Origin: Rhizocola hellebori
Lineage (GTDB): Bacteria > Actinomycetota > Actinomycetes > Mycobacteriales > Micromonosporaceae
Assembly: GCF_016862955.1 (NCBI RefSeq)
Contig: NZ_BONY01000007.1
Location: 62,001 to 126,000, forward strand
Direction: 5' to 3'
Length of the DNA stretch: 64,000 bases
The notes beneath the pieces are model-generated. The model was given only the letters and a program-made list of their open reading frames with translations, did no database searches and was not told where the DNA came from. Made by a program: the position numbers and the translations under genes. This document shows positions 43,167 to 51,991 of the stretch, piece after piece (position 1 is the stretch's first letter; each line of letters starts with the position of its first letter).

Positions 43167-44012
43167 GTGGCTGATCCGTTGCGCAGCATCCGATTCGACG
43201 TCATCGCCGACGGCGCAAATTCACTCGACACGTTGCGCACCTTGGCAATCCGTGCCGAGCGTCACGGCTTCACGGCGTTGCACGTCGGTCATCACGCCGG
43301 GCAGCCCGACCCGCTGCGTGCCTTGGTCGCGGTGGCCGAAGCCACCACGCGGCTGAGGGTGGGCACGCGCATGCTCAACCCTGCGCTGCTGTCGGCGGCC
43401 CAATTGGCGCGCGACATTGCGGCCGTCCACCGGGTGACTGGCGGCCGGTTCGAGCTCGGCGTGGGGCTGGGCTGGGATCGGGCGGACTTCGCTGGCGCGG
43501 GTCGGCCGTTCGAGCCGCTCGCGAAACGGGCGGAGACGCTTGAGGCGGTGTTGTGCTCGCTGGCATCGGGACAGCGCGTGCCGGTCGTGGTCGGCGGGCA
43601 AAGCGATGCGGCGCTGTCGGTCGCCGCCCGGCATGCTGACGGTGTCGAGCTGACCGGAATGCGCATAGTTGCCGGTAGGCACCATCCGCACCGGATGCGC
43701 TCCGATGAGGTGGCCGAGCGGATCCAGTACCTGATGCGGGTTGTGCCGCAACGATTCGAGGACATCGAGCTGGGCGTGCGGGCGCATCTGGTGATGGTCG
43801 GGGTCCCAGCGCGAAACGCAGCGCGGATCATCGCGGCCGCGACAGGGTCGTCAATTGAGTCCATAATGGACAGCCCGTTCGCGTTGGTAGGGATGGCGGC
43901 CGAGATTGCCGAGAAGATCCATGCCTGTAGAGCTGACCTGGGGATCACTCGCTACAGCGTCTCGGTGGGTGCTATGGACGAACTCGTACCTGTAATCCAA
44001 GAATGTCACTAA
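43167..44012 (+). CDS. Luciferase-like (LLM, F420/FMN) oxidoreductase
   Basis: A 281-aa TIM-barrel flavin-type oxidoreductase from GTG 43167, three bases after the PKS stop. Characteristic pieces are GFTALHVGHHAGQPDP, EATTRLRVGTRMLNP, RFELGVGLGW and VPVVVGGQSDAALSVAARHADGVEL. It resembles the F420-dependent MSMEG_2516 type more than the carrier-bound monooxygenase domains found inside some NRPS. It would oxidise or reduce an intermediate or the released product using F420 or FMN. Tight spacing makes it part of the assembly-line operon. Cofactor and substrate are inferred. Confidence 0.8.
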   Translation: MADPLRSIRFDVIADGANSLDTLRTLAIRAERHGFTALHVGHHAGQPDPLRALVAVAEATTRLRVGTRMLNPALLSAAQLARDIAAVHRVTGGRFELGVGLGWDRADFAGAGRPFEPLAKRAETLEAVLCSLASGQRVPVVVGGQSDAALSVAARHADGVELTGMRIVAGRHHPHRMRSDEVAERIQYLMRVVPQRFEDIELGVRAHLVMVGVPARNAARIIAAATGSSIESIMDSPFALVGMAAEIAEKIHACRADLGITRYSVSVGAMDELVPVIQECH

Positions 44013-44075
44013 ATAGTTATCAGGAAAACCTGTTCGACTATTGTGCGGGTGGCGACGGCGTGGTCGAGTGGGCGC

Positions 44076-45335
44076 ATGGCGGCAACGATCGGTGTCGTGG
44101 GGCTCGGAAAGCTGGGTTTGCCGATCGCGGTGACCCTTGCCCTGCAAGGACATGAAGTCATCGCATACGACCGGGACAGCTCGCGCATGGACCTTGCCGC
44201 GCTATCGGCATTGGAGCTCGGGCCTGACGCGACGTCATCGCTGCACGCGTGCATCGGCGAGGATCTTCCGGTGCGCTTTGCTTCGCTGGACGAGTTGCTG
44301 TCCTTGGTCGATTGCGTATTCGTGGTGGTGGACACCCCGCACGGCCCCACCTTCGAGGGCATCACCCCCCTGCCTGACAGCCGCTCCGACTTCGGCTACG
44401 TCTCCCTGATCGCGGCGGTTCGTTCCATTGTGGACGCCGCACCCCGGCCGGTGGAGATCGGGATCATGTCCACGGTGCTGCCGGGCACCATCAGGTCGCA
44501 GATCCTGCCGCTGGTGGGTGAGCATCCGCTGGTCTACTGCCCGCAGTTCGTCGCGATGGGCCGGGTCGCCGCAGACCTGCTGCGGCCGGAGTTCACCCTG
44601 CTGGGTTGCGGTGAGCAGACCGCGGTGATGGTGCCCGAAATCCTGGGCGGGCTTGGCTCGGCCAAGCGGTTCGTGGTCTCCTACGAGACCGCTGAGCTGG
44701 CCAAGGTCGCCTACAACACGTTCGTCAGCGCGAAGGTGACCGTCTCCAATCTCGTGCAGTGGATGGCCCACGAGACCGGCGCCGACGTCCTTGACGTGTT
44801 CCGGATCCTGCGTAGCGCCGACCAGCGGCTTACCAGCGACGCCTATCTCGGGCCGGGAATGGGCGACGGCGGGCCGTGCCATCCGCGCGACAACATCGCT
44901 TTGTCGTGGCTGTTCCGGCAGAAGGGCGCAGGTGCCGACCTGTTCACCGACGTGATGCGGGCGCGTCAGGCCTACGTGGAGTGGCTGGGCAATGCGTTCC
45001 GCGAGTACGCGGGGGGATTGCCGCTTGTCCTGCTCGGCACGGCGTTCAAACCCGGTTCCGACATCCAGACCGGAAGCTCGGCGGTGCTGATGGCGACGCT
45101 GTTGAACCAGGCCGGTGCGGCGGTGACCGTCGCGGCTACCAAAGCCCACCTGTCGACCTTGAGCCTGCCCGCGGGGGCCGCCGCGTTTTTCATCGGGTGC
45201 CCCGAGCCCGAGTTCGTCGAGTATCCGTTCCCGGCCGGGTCTGTCGTCGTCGACCCGTGGTGTGTTGTCCCAGATCTGGACGGCGTGCGGGTCCACCGGA
45301 TCGGAGCGACTCCAGTGGCATATGCACAATCATGA
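44076..45335 (+). CDS. UDP-glucose/GDP-mannose dehydrogenase family protein
   Basis: About 419 aa from ATG 44076 (a GTG at 44043 is an alternative). The NAD-binding motif GVVGLGKLGLPIA opens the protein, the middle domain has ETAELAKVAYNTFVSAKVT, and the active-site Cys is in GDGGPCHPRDN, equivalent to the Cys of nucleotide-sugar 6-dehydrogenases. These enzymes oxidise a nucleotide sugar to a uronic acid. With a glycosyltransferase fused to an AspH domain downstream, it may supply a sugar acid for glycosylation of the product. The exact sugar is unknown. Confidence 0.85.
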   Translation: MAATIGVVGLGKLGLPIAVTLALQGHEVIAYDRDSSRMDLAALSALELGPDATSSLHACIGEDLPVRFASLDELLSLVDCVFVVVDTPHGPTFEGITPLPDSRSDFGYVSLIAAVRSIVDAAPRPVEIGIMSTVLPGTIRSQILPLVGEHPLVYCPQFVAMGRVAADLLRPEFTLLGCGEQTAVMVPEILGGLGSAKRFVVSYETAELAKVAYNTFVSAKVTVSNLVQWMAHETGADVLDVFRILRSADQRLTSDAYLGPGMGDGGPCHPRDNIALSWLFRQKGAGADLFTDVMRARQAYVEWLGNAFREYAGGLPLVLLGTAFKPGSDIQTGSSAVLMATLLNQAGAAVTVAATKAHLSTLSLPAGAAAFFIGCPEPEFVEYPFPAGSVVVDPWCVVPDLDGVRVHRIGATPVAYAQS

Positions 45336-45380
45336 GAGCGAGGTCTGTCATATCAGGTCTTCCTGTTCTACGATCGCGCC

Positions 45381-45764
45381 ATGACATCAGCGGCGGTCCG
45401 CGGTCGGGGAGCAGGGGCCAAACCGGAGAATCCGCGAGTCGCGTCAGCTGCGGCTTTGGCACGGTTCTTCAAGGTGCTGTCCGATCCCACGCGGCTGGCG
45501 ATCCTGCACCTGCTGCTTGAGCGTGAGCGCAGCGTGGGGGAGCTGGTCGAGCAGCTGGAGGTTCCGCAGAGCCGAGTCTCCAACCACTTGGCTTGCCTGC
45601 GCTGGTGCCAGTTCGTCGAGGTGGACCGGATGTCACGCCGCGGGATTTACCGCGTAGCCGACCCGGACAAGCTTCGTGCGGTCCTCGCGGTGGCAGAGGC
45701 GGCGTCGCTGGAAAACTGCGACCACCTCTCGTCCTGCTCCCGGATCGGGCCCGACTGGGTCTAG
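45381..45764 (+). CDS. ArsR-family regulator with CmtR-like Cys ligands
   Basis: A 127-aa repressor, 45 bp after the dehydrogenase gene. The core reads VLSDPTRLAILHLLLERER and PQSRVSNHLACLRWCQFVEV. Cys72 and Cys76 form CxxxC in the recognition helix, and the tail has ENCDHLSSCSRIG with Cys113 and Cys119; together these match the three-Cys site of CmtR-type Cd/Pb sensors. It lies inside the assembly-line region, 57 bp before the next NRPS gene, and probably controls it. It is the third ArsR-type gene in 18 kb. The true inducer is unknown. Confidence 0.82.
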   Translation: MTSAAVRGRGAGAKPENPRVASAAALARFFKVLSDPTRLAILHLLLERERSVGELVEQLEVPQSRVSNHLACLRWCQFVEVDRMSRRGIYRVADPDKLRAVLAVAEAASLENCDHLSSCSRIGPDWV

Positions 45765-45821
45765 CGCGCCGCAGATATCCACCCGAGTCATGGTCGCGAA
45801 TGTGCCGGAAGGAGTGCAGAC

Positions 45822-48800
45822 GTGGATGAGACGGATTCGGCCGGGTTCCGGACCTCACCACAGCAGCGGGCGGCGTGGCGGCATCCCAATGCCAGGGCAC
45901 AGCTGACGGCCCGGCTGGATGGCCCGCCTGATGCGGACCGGCTCTCGGCGGCCGTGGCGCAGATCCGGCGGCGTCACGAGATTTTGCGCACTCGCCTGGT
46001 CGCGCTACCCGGCCACACGTCACCGGTGCAGGTCATCGACGAGGAATGCCACGGGCTTGACGACATCGTGGCCGGCAGCGGGCTCGAGGCGGTACGTGCC
46101 AAGGAATGGCGGCATGGCGAAGGTGTGCGGATCGTGCTCGTCAGCCCAGAGCCCGCACGATCGGCGCTGATCCTGACCGCCCCCGCGACGTTGGTAGACC
46201 TGCCGTCACTCAGGCAGATCTTCAAGGAGATCACCGACGTTTACGCGGGCCGTGAGTTGGCGTCGGCCGACATCCAACACGCCGATTTCGCGGCGTGGCA
46301 CAACGCTCTGCTCGACGAAGCGGCACGCGAGGCACGTCGGCGCTTTTGGGACCAGCACGTCGATTCAGCGCTCACCATGCCTGCGGCAGAGATCGTTTCT
46401 GAGGTGGAGTCGGCTGAGTGGCGCACCGTCGAGCGAAGGCTGGACGCCTGGCCCGCCGGACATGATGCCGTGGCGGCTGCCTGGGCCATCATGCTGTGGC
46501 GGCTGTGCGGCGAGCGTAATCTGCTCGTCACGACGACGGTTTCCGGACGCGACCGGCCAGAGCTCGAGAACGCGGTCGGGCCGTATGAGCGCGAGATTCC
46601 GATCGTGTGCCGGTTCGCTGCCACAGACTCGTTTCACATGGCTGTGTCCACCATGCGGCGCGCGCTCGACGCCGCGATCGCGAATGTTGACGACCTCGAT
46701 CCGGCTCGGTTGCCGCACGGCATGACGCCTGGATTCGAAGCGATCGACGAAGCGGATGCGGCCGGAGTGCTGCACCATGATCGGCGGACGCCGGCCCCGT
46801 GCTTGCTGCGCAGTGTGTCCACTGCCGATGGTCACGTGCTGCGGCTGGCCTATGATCCGGCGCGATTGGCTGATATGGCAGCCCGACAGCTGCTCGACCG
46901 CCTCGTAGTTACGCTCGGCGGCTTGGTCGAAGCGCCTGACGCGCCGATCGAGTCTGTGTCGATGCTGCTGCCTGGCGAGGCGGAGAGCCTGCTGCGTCAA
47001 GGCGAAGGCGCACCGGCCCGCTCCGCGGACGGCAAGGATCTCCCCGAGCTGATCGCCGAGCAGGCCAGGCGCACGCCTGAAGCGATCGCCGTCCAAGATG
47101 GACGGTGGCAGTTGACCTATGCGCGATTGGATTCACTGGCCAACGGCTACGCCGCAAGGCTTACCGAGCTCGGTGTGTTGCCGGGCACACGGGTGGCGCT
47201 GCGCCTGCCGCGCAGCTGTGCCTTCGTGGTGGCGGCGCTGGCCGTGATGAAGGCCGGTGCGGCCTACATCCCCGTGGACATCCGTCATCCGGCTCGGCGG
47301 GTCGCCGTGATCGCCGACGATGCCCAGCCAGTCCTGCTTATCACCACTGAGGAAACGCGATCTGTCGAAGGCGTCGACGTCCCGGTGTTCGCCATCGACA
47401 TGGAGGACCCGGTCGTGGGCGGCGATGTCGCACCATCGAATGGTGACGCCGACCGCCTCGCCTACCTCATGTACACCTCCGGCTCGACCGGGCGGCCCAA
47501 CGGCGTGCCGGTCACCCACCGCTCGTTGCTGAACTATCTGCTCTGGGCCGCCGACGCCTACCGGCTGAGCGAAGGCGGCGGCGCGATCGCGCACACCTCG
47601 GTGGGATTCGACCTGACCGTCACCACCATGTGGGCGCCTCTGATGGTGGGCCAACGGGTCCGACTCGTGGAGGAGGGCGCCGGCCTCGGCGTGCTGGTCG
47701 ACGTGATGCGATCGGAGCTCGACATCACCCTGGTGAAGGCGACTCCCTCGCAACTGGAGGCGCTGCTCGACGTGATCGGGCCACAGGAGCTGGCACGACG
47801 TGTGCGCACACTGGTGCTGGGCGGCGAGGCGTTGCGAACGGAAACGATCGCGGCCCTGCGTGGCGTGTCCCATTTGCGCATCGTCAACGAATATGGGCCG
47901 ACCGAAACCGTCGTGGGCAGCTGCGCCCACGTGCTCGGCGAATCGGACGCGGACACGGGGGCTGTCCCGATCGGCCGGCCTGTGGCCGGTACCCACATAT
48001 ATGTCTTGAACGGTTTGGGCCAACCGGTCCCGGACGGTGTTCCGGGAGAGATATATATCGGCGGCGCAGGTGTGGCGTCTGGATATGTCGGCCGACCCGA
48101 GCTGACCGCCGCGAGATTCGTCAGCGACCCGGTCCTTGCGGGGGCGATCGCTTACCGCACAGGCGATCGCGCCCGCCGTGTGGGCGGCGAACTGGTCTAT
48201 GAGGGACGCCTGGACGAACAGCTCAAGGTGCTCGGTGTCCGCGTCGAGCCGGGCGAGATCGAGGCGGTGCTGTGCGAGCACCCGGCAGTGGCTCACGCCG
48301 CGGCGATCGGCTGGCGGCCGGACGGAGCCGATAGCGCCATCGGGATAGCCGCACTTATCGTTGCCACAGAAGGACATCCGGCGCCCAAGCCGGGGGAGCT
48401 GGCACCGTTCTGCCGAGAGCGGCTGGCGGACTACCTGGTGCCCATGGTGTTCGCTACCGCCGAGGCGCTGCCGTTGACCGACAACGGCAAGCTAGACCGA
48501 TCGGCGGTCGCCGCGGCCATCGCCGAACACGCGAAAGCGCAGACGCCGTTCGCGGCACCGCGCACCGAGACCGAGGAGATCCTCGCCGGCGCCATCGGTG
48601 CCGTGCTGGGCCGGGATCGCGTGGGCATCGATGACAACTACTTCGCCATCGGCGGCGACTCCATCCGCAGCGTCATGGTGGCCAGCCGGGCCCAGGCCCG
48701 CGGTGTGGCGCTGTCGGTGGCCGACATACATCAACGGCCAACCGTGCGCCAGCTGGCACAGGCCGTCAGCAGTGACACGACGGCATTCGCCGAGCCGCAA

Positions 48801-51800
48801 ACGGAGCCGTTCAGCCTCATCTCCGCACAGGACCGGGCCCTCATGCCGCCCGAGGTCGAGGATGCCTTCCCGCTCAACCTGTTGCAGGAAGGCATGATTT
48901 TCCACCGCGACTTCGCCGCCAAGTCGGCCGTGTACCACGCGATCGCCTCGGTACGGCTACGCGCCCCCTTCGACATCGACGCCATGCGCCACGTGATCCA
49001 CGAGCTGGTGCGCCGCCATCCGATGCTACGCACCTCCTTCGACCAGACCACGTTCAGCCGGCCGCTGCAGCTGGTCCACAGCACGTTCCACGATCCGCTG
49101 GGGTTCGAGGATCTACGTGGGCGCGGTGAAGCCGAGCAGCAGGAGCGTATAGAAGCATTCGTGCTAAGCGAAAAGTCACGCGGATTCGAGCTTGACGAGT
49201 ACCCGTTGATCCGGTTCCGGGTGCACCGTCTCGATGACGAGACCTTCCAGTTCACCTACGGCTTCCACCACGAGATCGTCGACGGGTGGAGCGAGGCGCT
49301 CATGGTGACCGAGCTGTTCGGGCACTACCTGTCGATAGTGTTCGGTGAGCCCGAGGTGCCGTCAGCGCCGAGATCCACGATGCGGGACGCGGTGGCGCTT
49401 GAGCTGGAAGCGCTGCAACGTAACGAAAACTACGAATTCTGGGCCGACTACCTGGCCGACGCCACGCTGATGCGGCTGCCACGCAAGGATTCAGGGCCAA
49501 AGGCCGACAAGGGCGCACGTGAGATCGTGCGGATCGCGGTGCCCGTTTCTCCGCAGCTGTCCGACGGGCTCAAGCGGCTGGCGCTGTCGCGCACCGTGCC
49601 GTTGAAGAGCGTTCTGCTCGCCGCTCACATGGCGGTGATGAACCGTTACCACGGGCAGAACGACACCCTGACCTACACCGTGACCAACGGGCGGCCGGAA
49701 AATGCCGACGGAAGCACGGCCATCGGCCTGTTCGTCAACAGCCTCGCGCTGCGGGTGCGCATGGACGGCGGCACCTGGGGTCAGCTCATCCTGCAAACCT
49801 TGGACAGCGAGCGAAAGTCGCTGCCGTACCGACGCCTGCCCATGGCCGAGCTCAAGCGGCATCAAGGCAACGAGCCGCTTGCGGAAACGCTGTTCTTCTT
49901 CACCGACTACCACGTCTTCCGCGAGCTCGACCGATGGCGTGAACGCGGGGTCGAGCACATGGCGAGCGAACTCTACGGCGAGTCGACGTTCCCGTTCTGC
50001 GCCATCTTCCGGCTCAACCGCGACACCGGCCAGCTCGAAGTCCGCATCGAATACGACAGCCTGCAGTTCTCAGCCGACCTGATGGACCGCATCGGTGCGA
50101 CATACGAACGGGTCTTGGCGGCGATCGTCGCCGACCCGGAGCAGTCCTACCATCCGCTGGAGTTGCTGTCCGAGGCGGAAACGCTTGAGATCGAACAGCT
50201 CGGCCAGGGCGAACCCGCGCACTGGGATGTAGCGACCATCCACGAGGTGTTCGCACGGCAGGCCGCGACGACCCCCGACGCTGTCGCCCTGGTCTGGGCA
50301 CAGGGGACTCTCACCTATGCGGCGCTGGCGAGCTGGGCAGGGACGATCGCGGCGAATCTGCAGACGGCGGGGGCCGGTCCGGAAACGACTGTGGGCCTGC
50401 TGGCGGAGCGTAGCCCGGAAGCGGTCGCGGCGATTCTTGGCATCCTCCAATCCGGAGCGGCCTATCTGCCGCTGGATCCCGGGCAGCCCGACGACCGGCT
50501 GGACTCGATAGTGGCCGACGCGCGCCCGGTGGTGGTTCTGGCACAACCGGAGCACGCCCACCGAACATCCGCGCCGATCGAAGTCTTGGACGCCGCACCG
50601 CCGGCGAAAGCCATGAAAGCCAAGCCCGTCAAGCTCGTCGCCGACAACCTTGCCTACGTCATCTACACCTCCGGGTCGACGGGCACGCCCAAAGGGGTTG
50701 GCGTCACCCATCGCAGTCTCGTCAGCTCGACGCTGGCGCGCACGGTCGCCTATCCCGAACCTCCGCACCGCTACATGCTGCTGTCACCGCTGGTTTTCGA
50801 CAGCTCCGTGGCCGGTTTGTTCTGGTCCCTGTGTACCGGCGCCGCGCTGTACCTGCCCCGCGAGGGCGCTCAATTCGAGCCTGGTGAGCTGCTCGACATC
50901 GCGCAGCGCCAGCAGATCACGCACACACTCTGCGTTCCGTCTCTGGTGAGCGCGCTGCTGGAGCGGGAGCAGCCGCAGAACCTGCGATCGCTGAGCACCC
51001 TGATCGTTGCCGGTGAGGCCAGCCCCACCGAGCTGCTGGCCACCGTGCAGCGCGACCTGCCCGGCTGCACGGTCTACAACGAGTACGGCCCCACCGAAAA
51101 CTGTGTCTGGAGCACGGTGTGGACCGGCGATCCGCCAGCGGACCGAACGCAGCTACCCATCGGCCGGCCGATTCCCGGCACAGGCGCCTATGTGCTCAGC
51201 TCGCATCTGAACCGGGTGCCGATTGGCGTGGCGGCCGAGCTTCACCTGGCCGGCGCGGGGGTGGCGCGCGGCTACCTCGGTGACCCGCGGCGTACCGCTG
51301 AGAAGTTTGTGCCGGACCCGTTCGCGGCCGCAGCGGGCCAGCGCATGTACCGCAGCGGCGACTTGGCCCGGCACGATAGCTTCGGCGAGCTGGAATTCCT
51401 GGGGCGCATGGACAACCAGGTCAAGATCCGTGGGTTCCGTGTGGAGCTGGGCGAAATCGAGGGCACCCTGGATACACACGCCGACGTTCACCGGTGTGTG
51501 GTCGTGGCCCGCGACCTTGGTGCCGACGAGAAGGGTCTCGTGGCATACGTGGTGCCCAGGGCCGGGGCAAGCGTGAATGGGCAGGCGCTGCAGCAGTACC
51601 TGCGGGAGCGGGTGCCCAAGTACATGGTGCCTTCGGCTGTCTGCGTGCTCGACGAGCTGCCGCTGACCCGCACCGGCAAAATCGATCACAGCGCCCTGCC
51701 AGACACCAAGATCGAAACGGACATGGCCCCGCCGGAGACCGAGACCGAACAGGTCGTCGCCGCGATTTGGTGCCAGGCTTTGGGCCGCGAGCTGATCGGC

Positions 51801-51986
51801 GTGCATGACGCCTTCTTCGACCTGGGCGGCGAGTCGCTGCGCGCGATGCAGGTGGTGACCAAAGCCAACAAGGTGTTCGGGCTCAACCTGTCGGTTCGGG
51901 CGCTGTTCGACACGCCAACGGTGGCCGAGTTCGCCCAACTGGTCGACGACGCGCGAACAGCGTCCACTATGGACCCCCCGGGTTGA
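45822..51986 (+). CDS. NRPS: C*-A(Asn)-PCP-C-A-PCP
   Basis: A 2054-aa dimodule from GTG 45822, with AAGGAG eight bases upstream. The first condensation-like domain (1-400) has lost the catalytic HH: PATLVDL (Pro121, Ala122) replaces HHxxxDG. Adenylation 1 (405-905) has pocket code D-L-T-K-V-G-E-V-G-K, one change from the Asn code. A PCP (GGDSIRS) follows. The second C domain (1000-1440) is intact (FHHEIVDGW). Adenylation 2 (1465-1960) has code D-S-A-L-I-A-E-V-W-K, for which I give no substrate. The last PCP has GGESLRA. No epimerase or thioesterase is present. Confidence 0.9.
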   Translation: MDETDSAGFRTSPQQRAAWRHPNARAQLTARLDGPPDADRLSAAVAQIRRRHEILRTRLVALPGHTSPVQVIDEECHGLDDIVAGSGLEAVRAKEWRHGEGVRIVLVSPEPARSALILTAPATLVDLPSLRQIFKEITDVYAGRELASADIQHADFAAWHNALLDEAAREARRRFWDQHVDSALTMPAAEIVSEVESAEWRTVERRLDAWPAGHDAVAAAWAIMLWRLCGERNLLVTTTVSGRDRPELENAVGPYEREIPIVCRFAATDSFHMAVSTMRRALDAAIANVDDLDPARLPHGMTPGFEAIDEADAAGVLHHDRRTPAPCLLRSVSTADGHVLRLAYDPARLADMAARQLLDRLVVTLGGLVEAPDAPIESVSMLLPGEAESLLRQGEGAPARSADGKDLPELIAEQARRTPEAIAVQDGRWQLTYARLDSLANGYAARLTELGVLPGTRVALRLPRSCAFVVAALAVMKAGAAYIPVDIRHPARRVAVIADDAQPVLLITTEETRSVEGVDVPVFAIDMEDPVVGGDVAPSNGDADRLAYLMYTSGSTGRPNGVPVTHRSLLNYLLWAADAYRLSEGGGAIAHTSVGFDLTVTTMWAPLMVGQRVRLVEEGAGLGVLVDVMRSELDITLVKATPSQLEALLDVIGPQELARRVRTLVLGGEALRTETIAALRGVSHLRIVNEYGPTETVVGSCAHVLGESDADTGAVPIGRPVAGTHIYVLNGLGQPVPDGVPGEIYIGGAGVASGYVGRPELTAARFVSDPVLAGAIAYRTGDRARRVGGELVYEGRLDEQLKVLGVRVEPGEIEAVLCEHPAVAHAAAIGWRPDGADSAIGIAALIVATEGHPAPKPGELAPFCRERLADYLVPMVFATAEALPLTDNGKLDRSAVAAAIAEHAKAQTPFAAPRTETEEILAGAIGAVLGRDRVGIDDNYFAIGGDSIRSVMVASRAQARGVALSVADIHQRPTVRQLAQAVSSDTTAFAEPQTEPFSLISAQDRALMPPEVEDAFPLNLLQEGMIFHRDFAAKSAVYHAIASVRLRAPFDIDAMRHVIHELVRRHPMLRTSFDQTTFSRPLQLVHSTFHDPLGFEDLRGRGEAEQQERIEAFVLSEKSRGFELDEYPLIRFRVHRLDDETFQFTYGFHHEIVDGWSEALMVTELFGHYLSIVFGEPEVPSAPRSTMRDAVALELEALQRNENYEFWADYLADATLMRLPRKDSGPKADKGAREIVRIAVPVSPQLSDGLKRLALSRTVPLKSVLLAAHMAVMNRYHGQNDTLTYTVTNGRPENADGSTAIGLFVNSLALRVRMDGGTWGQLILQTLDSERKSLPYRRLPMAELKRHQGNEPLAETLFFFTDYHVFRELDRWRERGVEHMASELYGESTFPFCAIFRLNRDTGQLEVRIEYDSLQFSADLMDRIGATYERVLAAIVADPEQSYHPLELLSEAETLEIEQLGQGEPAHWDVATIHEVFARQAATTPDAVALVWAQGTLTYAALASWAGTIAANLQTAGAGPETTVGLLAERSPEAVAAILGILQSGAAYLPLDPGQPDDRLDSIVADARPVVVLAQPEHAHRTSAPIEVLDAAPPAKAMKAKPVKLVADNLAYVIYTSGSTGTPKGVGVTHRSLVSSTLARTVAYPEPPHRYMLLSPLVFDSSVAGLFWSLCTGAALYLPREGAQFEPGELLDIAQRQQITHTLCVPSLVSALLEREQPQNLRSLSTLIVAGEASPTELLATVQRDLPGCTVYNEYGPTENCVWSTVWTGDPPADRTQLPIGRPIPGTGAYVLSSHLNRVPIGVAAELHLAGAGVARGYLGDPRRTAEKFVPDPFAAAAGQRMYRSGDLARHDSFGELEFLGRMDNQVKIRGFRVELGEIEGTLDTHADVHRCVVVARDLGADEKGLVAYVVPRAGASVNGQALQQYLRERVPKYMVPSAVCVLDELPLTRTGKIDHSALPDTKIETDMAPPETETEQVVAAIWCQALGRELIGVHDAFFDLGGESLRAMQVVTKANKVFGLNLSVRALFDTPTVAEFAQLVDDARTASTMDPPG

Positions 51987-51991
51987 CGCCT

